Assembly (NCBI GenBank): GCA_015064195.1
Contig: SVSO01000193.1
Span: 1 to 5,720 of the forward strand
DNA: 5,720 bases
Reading direction: 5' to 3'
Source: Oscillospiraceae bacterium
Lineage (GTDB): Bacteria > Bacillota_A > Clostridia > Oscillospirales > CAG-272
Notes under the pieces: model-generated
What the model was told of the DNA's origin: nothing
The model's input: only the letters and a program-made list of their open reading frames with translations
Database searches by the model: none
Made by a program: the position numbers and the translations under genes
Part shown: positions 5,062-5,720 of the stretch, piece after piece
How the letters are laid out: the number at the start of each line of letters is the position of its first letter
Position numbering within the stretch: the first letter of the stretch is position 1

Positions 5062-5720
5062 ATGAAACGAATTCTCATCGCATTTCTGCTGATTTTCACG
5101 CTGACCGGCTGTGCGGATCTCGTTTTGCCGCCCCAAACACCGGTGAGCTTTTCCGCTGCCTGCCGCGATGCGGCGACGGTGGTGCTGGCCACGGTGGAAT
5201 CGCTGGGCGAACCAGTGGGCGCGGAGGCGAACATCACAACGCCGGTGACGCTGAAGCTCGTCGAATGCTACAGCCGCGACCACGATCCGTACGATGCGAT
5301 CACAGCCCATCTCGCCGCCGGAACGGTGGACGGCTTCACCCTTTCCTGCGGATTTTCGCTGAAGGCCGGCGAGGCGTATTTCCTCTTTTTAAACGACATC
5401 GGCGTCATCACCGGCGGCGCCCATCTGCCGGATTTTGTCGCCGATTCCGATCCGTGGGAGCAGGAATTTGTGCCGCTTGCCGCCGATGAAATTTACGCGG
5501 AATTTGAAAATCTCGGTGCGCTCGAATGGGAAGCCAACCTCTGGAGCGATAAAACCGCCCACGCCAAACGCTATATTTTCAGCGATTTTCAGTATGAATA
5601 CGACCGTCACGCATATGTATTTTTGGCTACGGCTGTCCGCGAAGATCCGCCGTATATCGCCGACGGAAATACCATCGATCCGGACAAATCGTGGCGGGAA
5701 AACTGGCAGGGCATCATGAA
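5062..5720 (+). CDS. Putative secreted lipoprotein of unknown function, C-terminus beyond the window
   Basis: The frame is open from ATG 5062 to the window end (219 codons, no stop). The N-terminus is a lipoprotein signal: MKR, a hydrophobic core (4-13) and lipobox LTGC with the lipidated Cys17. The mature protein should be anchored outside the cytoplasmic membrane. Residues about 36-118 alternate in a beta-rich pattern: ATVVLATVESLG (38-49), TPVTLKLVECY (60-70), AAGTVDGFTLSCGF (85-98) and KAGEAYFLFLNDIGVITGG (101-119). This resembles the small beta domain found in many uncharacterised Firmicute exported proteins, where a GG-x-DG segment precedes GEEYLLFL; I recall this pattern rather than having matched it. 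Residues 120-219 are acidic and rich in Trp/Tyr, with no family I recognise. Cysteines besides Cys17 are at 34, 69 and 96. Promoter and ribosome binding site are excellent. It is divergent from fhs, and nothing indicates its substrate or partner. Confidence 0.88.
   Translation, partial: MKRILIAFLLIFTLTGCADLVLPPQTPVSFSAACRDAATVVLATVESLGEPVGAEANITTPVTLKLVECYSRDHDPYDAITAHLAAGTVDGFTLSCGFSLKAGEAYFLFLNDIGVITGGAHLPDFVADSDPWEQEFVPLAADEIYAEFENLGALEWEANLWSDKTAHAKRYIFSDFQYEYDRHAYVFLATAVREDPPYIADGNTIDPDKSWRENWQGIM

Noticed and set aside
3798..5489. A 563-codon open frame on the plus strand
   Set aside because: It is antisense to fhs, then runs through the divergent promoter region and out of frame into the lipoprotein gene. 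It has no ribosome binding site and no recognisable domain.

Overview
The window looks like a chromosomal housekeeping segment from a low-branching Firmicute, most likely a gut-type member of the Clostridia. The basis is a clostridial-style formate-tetrahydrofolate ligase, strong AGGAGG-type ribosome binding sites, near-consensus sigma-A promoters (TTGACA/TTGAAA, 17 bp spacers, TATAAT, some with extended -10 TGn) and GC-rich coding DNA separated by short AT-rich intergenic stretches. The genus cannot be read from the sequence alone. I see no mobile element, CRISPR array, RNA gene or phage gene.

Layout. Three transcription units are visible. (1) At the right end, a plus-strand lipoprotein gene of unknown function (5062 to past the window end) has its own strong promoter. 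(2) A 175 bp divergent promoter region (4887-5061) separates it from a minus-strand cluster that reads fhs - tsaE - tsaB - rpiB - mscL, from 4886 down to 1122. The junctions are very tight: TGATG overlap at fhs/tsaE, 2 bp gap at tsaE/tsaB, TAATG overlap at tsaB/rpiB, 30 bp gap at rpiB/mscL. The cluster ends in a 14 bp-stem intrinsic terminator at 1087-1118. (3) A separate minus-strand unit follows, with a near-perfect promoter at 1021-1049 and a TTG-started P-type calcium ATPase (988 to past the window start; 329 residues visible, ending just before the DKTGT phosphorylation motif).

How the genes work together. TsaE and TsaB are two parts of the bacterial TsaB-TsaD-TsaE machinery that makes the t6A37 modification of ANN-decoding tRNAs; TsaD, TsaC and RimI are not in the window. 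Fhs makes 10-formyl-THF, which feeds purine synthesis and formylation of initiator Met-tRNA. RpiB interconverts ribose-5-phosphate and ribulose-5-phosphate. MscL is the large-conductance osmotic safety valve and carries an unusually long charged helix. The operon is mixed but mostly core metabolism and translation support. I do not see strong evidence of a new system. The items most worth a second look are the fhs-tsaE coupling, the long MscL linker, and the unknown lipoprotein with its very short predicted leader.
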